Notes under the pieces: generated by a model
The model's database searches: none
Seen by the model: only the letters and a program-made list of their open reading frames with translations
What the model was told of the DNA's origin: nothing
Assembly: GCA_047517485.1 (NCBI GenBank)
Contig: JAKZSU010000207.1
Span: forward strand, 1 to 33,812
Length of the DNA stretch: 33,812 nt
Origin: JAKZSU01 sp047517485
Lineage (GTDB): Bacteria; Pseudomonadota; Alphaproteobacteria; UBA7887
Direction of reading: 5' to 3'
Shown here: positions 33,623 through 33,812 of the stretch, piece after piece
How the letters are laid out: every line of letters starts with the position of its first letter
Position numbering within the stretch: position 1 is the first letter of the stretch
Translations under genes and position numbers: made by a program

Positions 33623-33812
33623 TTAACGCCCATGACCGCTACATGTAGGGTGCCGCCACTCTCCCGAGTAAAGTTCGGCATAGGTTGGAGCAGAGGTGTC
33701 GCCCGCGATGCCGAGCAATGAGCGGAAGGCGTTGAACGGGTAGAACCGCCTGTTGAAGCGGAAGGTGAACTCGTTGAGGTAGGCTTGTAGGTGCTGGTGG
33801 CTAACGCCGTGG
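33623..33812 (-). mobile_element. IS1595-type transposase, C-terminal end, cut by the window edge
   Basis: On the minus strand from 33811 to the TAA at 33623 an open frame of 62 codons reads HGVSHQHLQAYLNEFTFRFN, then RRFYPFNAFRSLLGIAGD. This is the characteristic C-terminus of IS1595/ISXO2-like transposases. The rest of the gene lies beyond the right edge, so I cannot say whether the element is intact. The element boundary probably falls near 33640-33650, but no partner end is available to define it. It lies upstream of the LamG gene in the same direction and might drive it. Confidence 0.75.

Noticed and set aside
1..33812. CRISPR arrays, rRNA and tRNA genes
   Set aside because: No regularly spaced short direct repeats and no cloverleaf or rRNA-like sequence were noticed in the intergenic regions. 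This was by eye, without a covariance search.

Overview
The window is a GC-rich piece of an alphaproteobacterial chromosome. The gene order kdsA-eno-ftsB-pdhABC-lpd-lipA-coq10, the fused ispDF, and the dusB(nifR3)-ntrB-ntrC-ntrY-ntrX-trkA cluster are all typical of that class. The features best fit a Rhodospirillales-like lineage, but the species cannot be named from the sequence alone.

Positions 1-27985 are mainly conserved housekeeping DNA. A 98-bp hairpin element (11-108) precedes a divergent polysaccharide deacetylase gene (222-1337). That gene converges on a ppiD-like to trpE operon on the minus strand (4767-1355), which has a good sigma70-type promoter at 4828-4856. Divergent from it is a long plus-strand run: tpiA, secG, pyrG, kdsA, eno, ftsB, then the pyruvate dehydrogenase block (pdhA, pdhB, pdhC, lpdA), lipA (lipoate synthesis for the E2 subunit) and a COQ10-like START protein. 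A minus-strand ispDF-pgpA-cinA operon converges on it; the two runs share one CTAG for both stop codons. A second plus-strand run is the nitrogen-control operon dusB-ntrB-ntrC-ntrY-ntrX, followed by trkA (potassium uptake regulation).

From about 27986 the window becomes accessory. It contains a structured repeat, an internally deleted IS5-type element with both ends retained, a PAS-rich hybrid histidine kinase broken by one extra T in a 7-T run, a translationally coupled pair of Lin0512-family proteins, a secreted LamG-domain protein, and the C-terminus of an IS1595-type transposase running off the right edge.

The most unusual structure is a repeat of about 265 bp present in two same-orientation copies that bracket trkA (26342-26605 and 27999-28267). 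Each copy can fold into a three-way junction: an outer stem made of 33-35 nt terminal inverted repeats, enclosing two long hairpin arms. The stems differ between the copies, yet both sides of a stem change together. The arm tips are nearly invariant, carry a GTAG/CTAG-flanked hairpin and recur, at least in part, in the element at 11-108. The right end of the first copy also appears to supply the trkA ribosome binding site. This looks like a REP/BIME- or MITE-like family kept under structural constraint.
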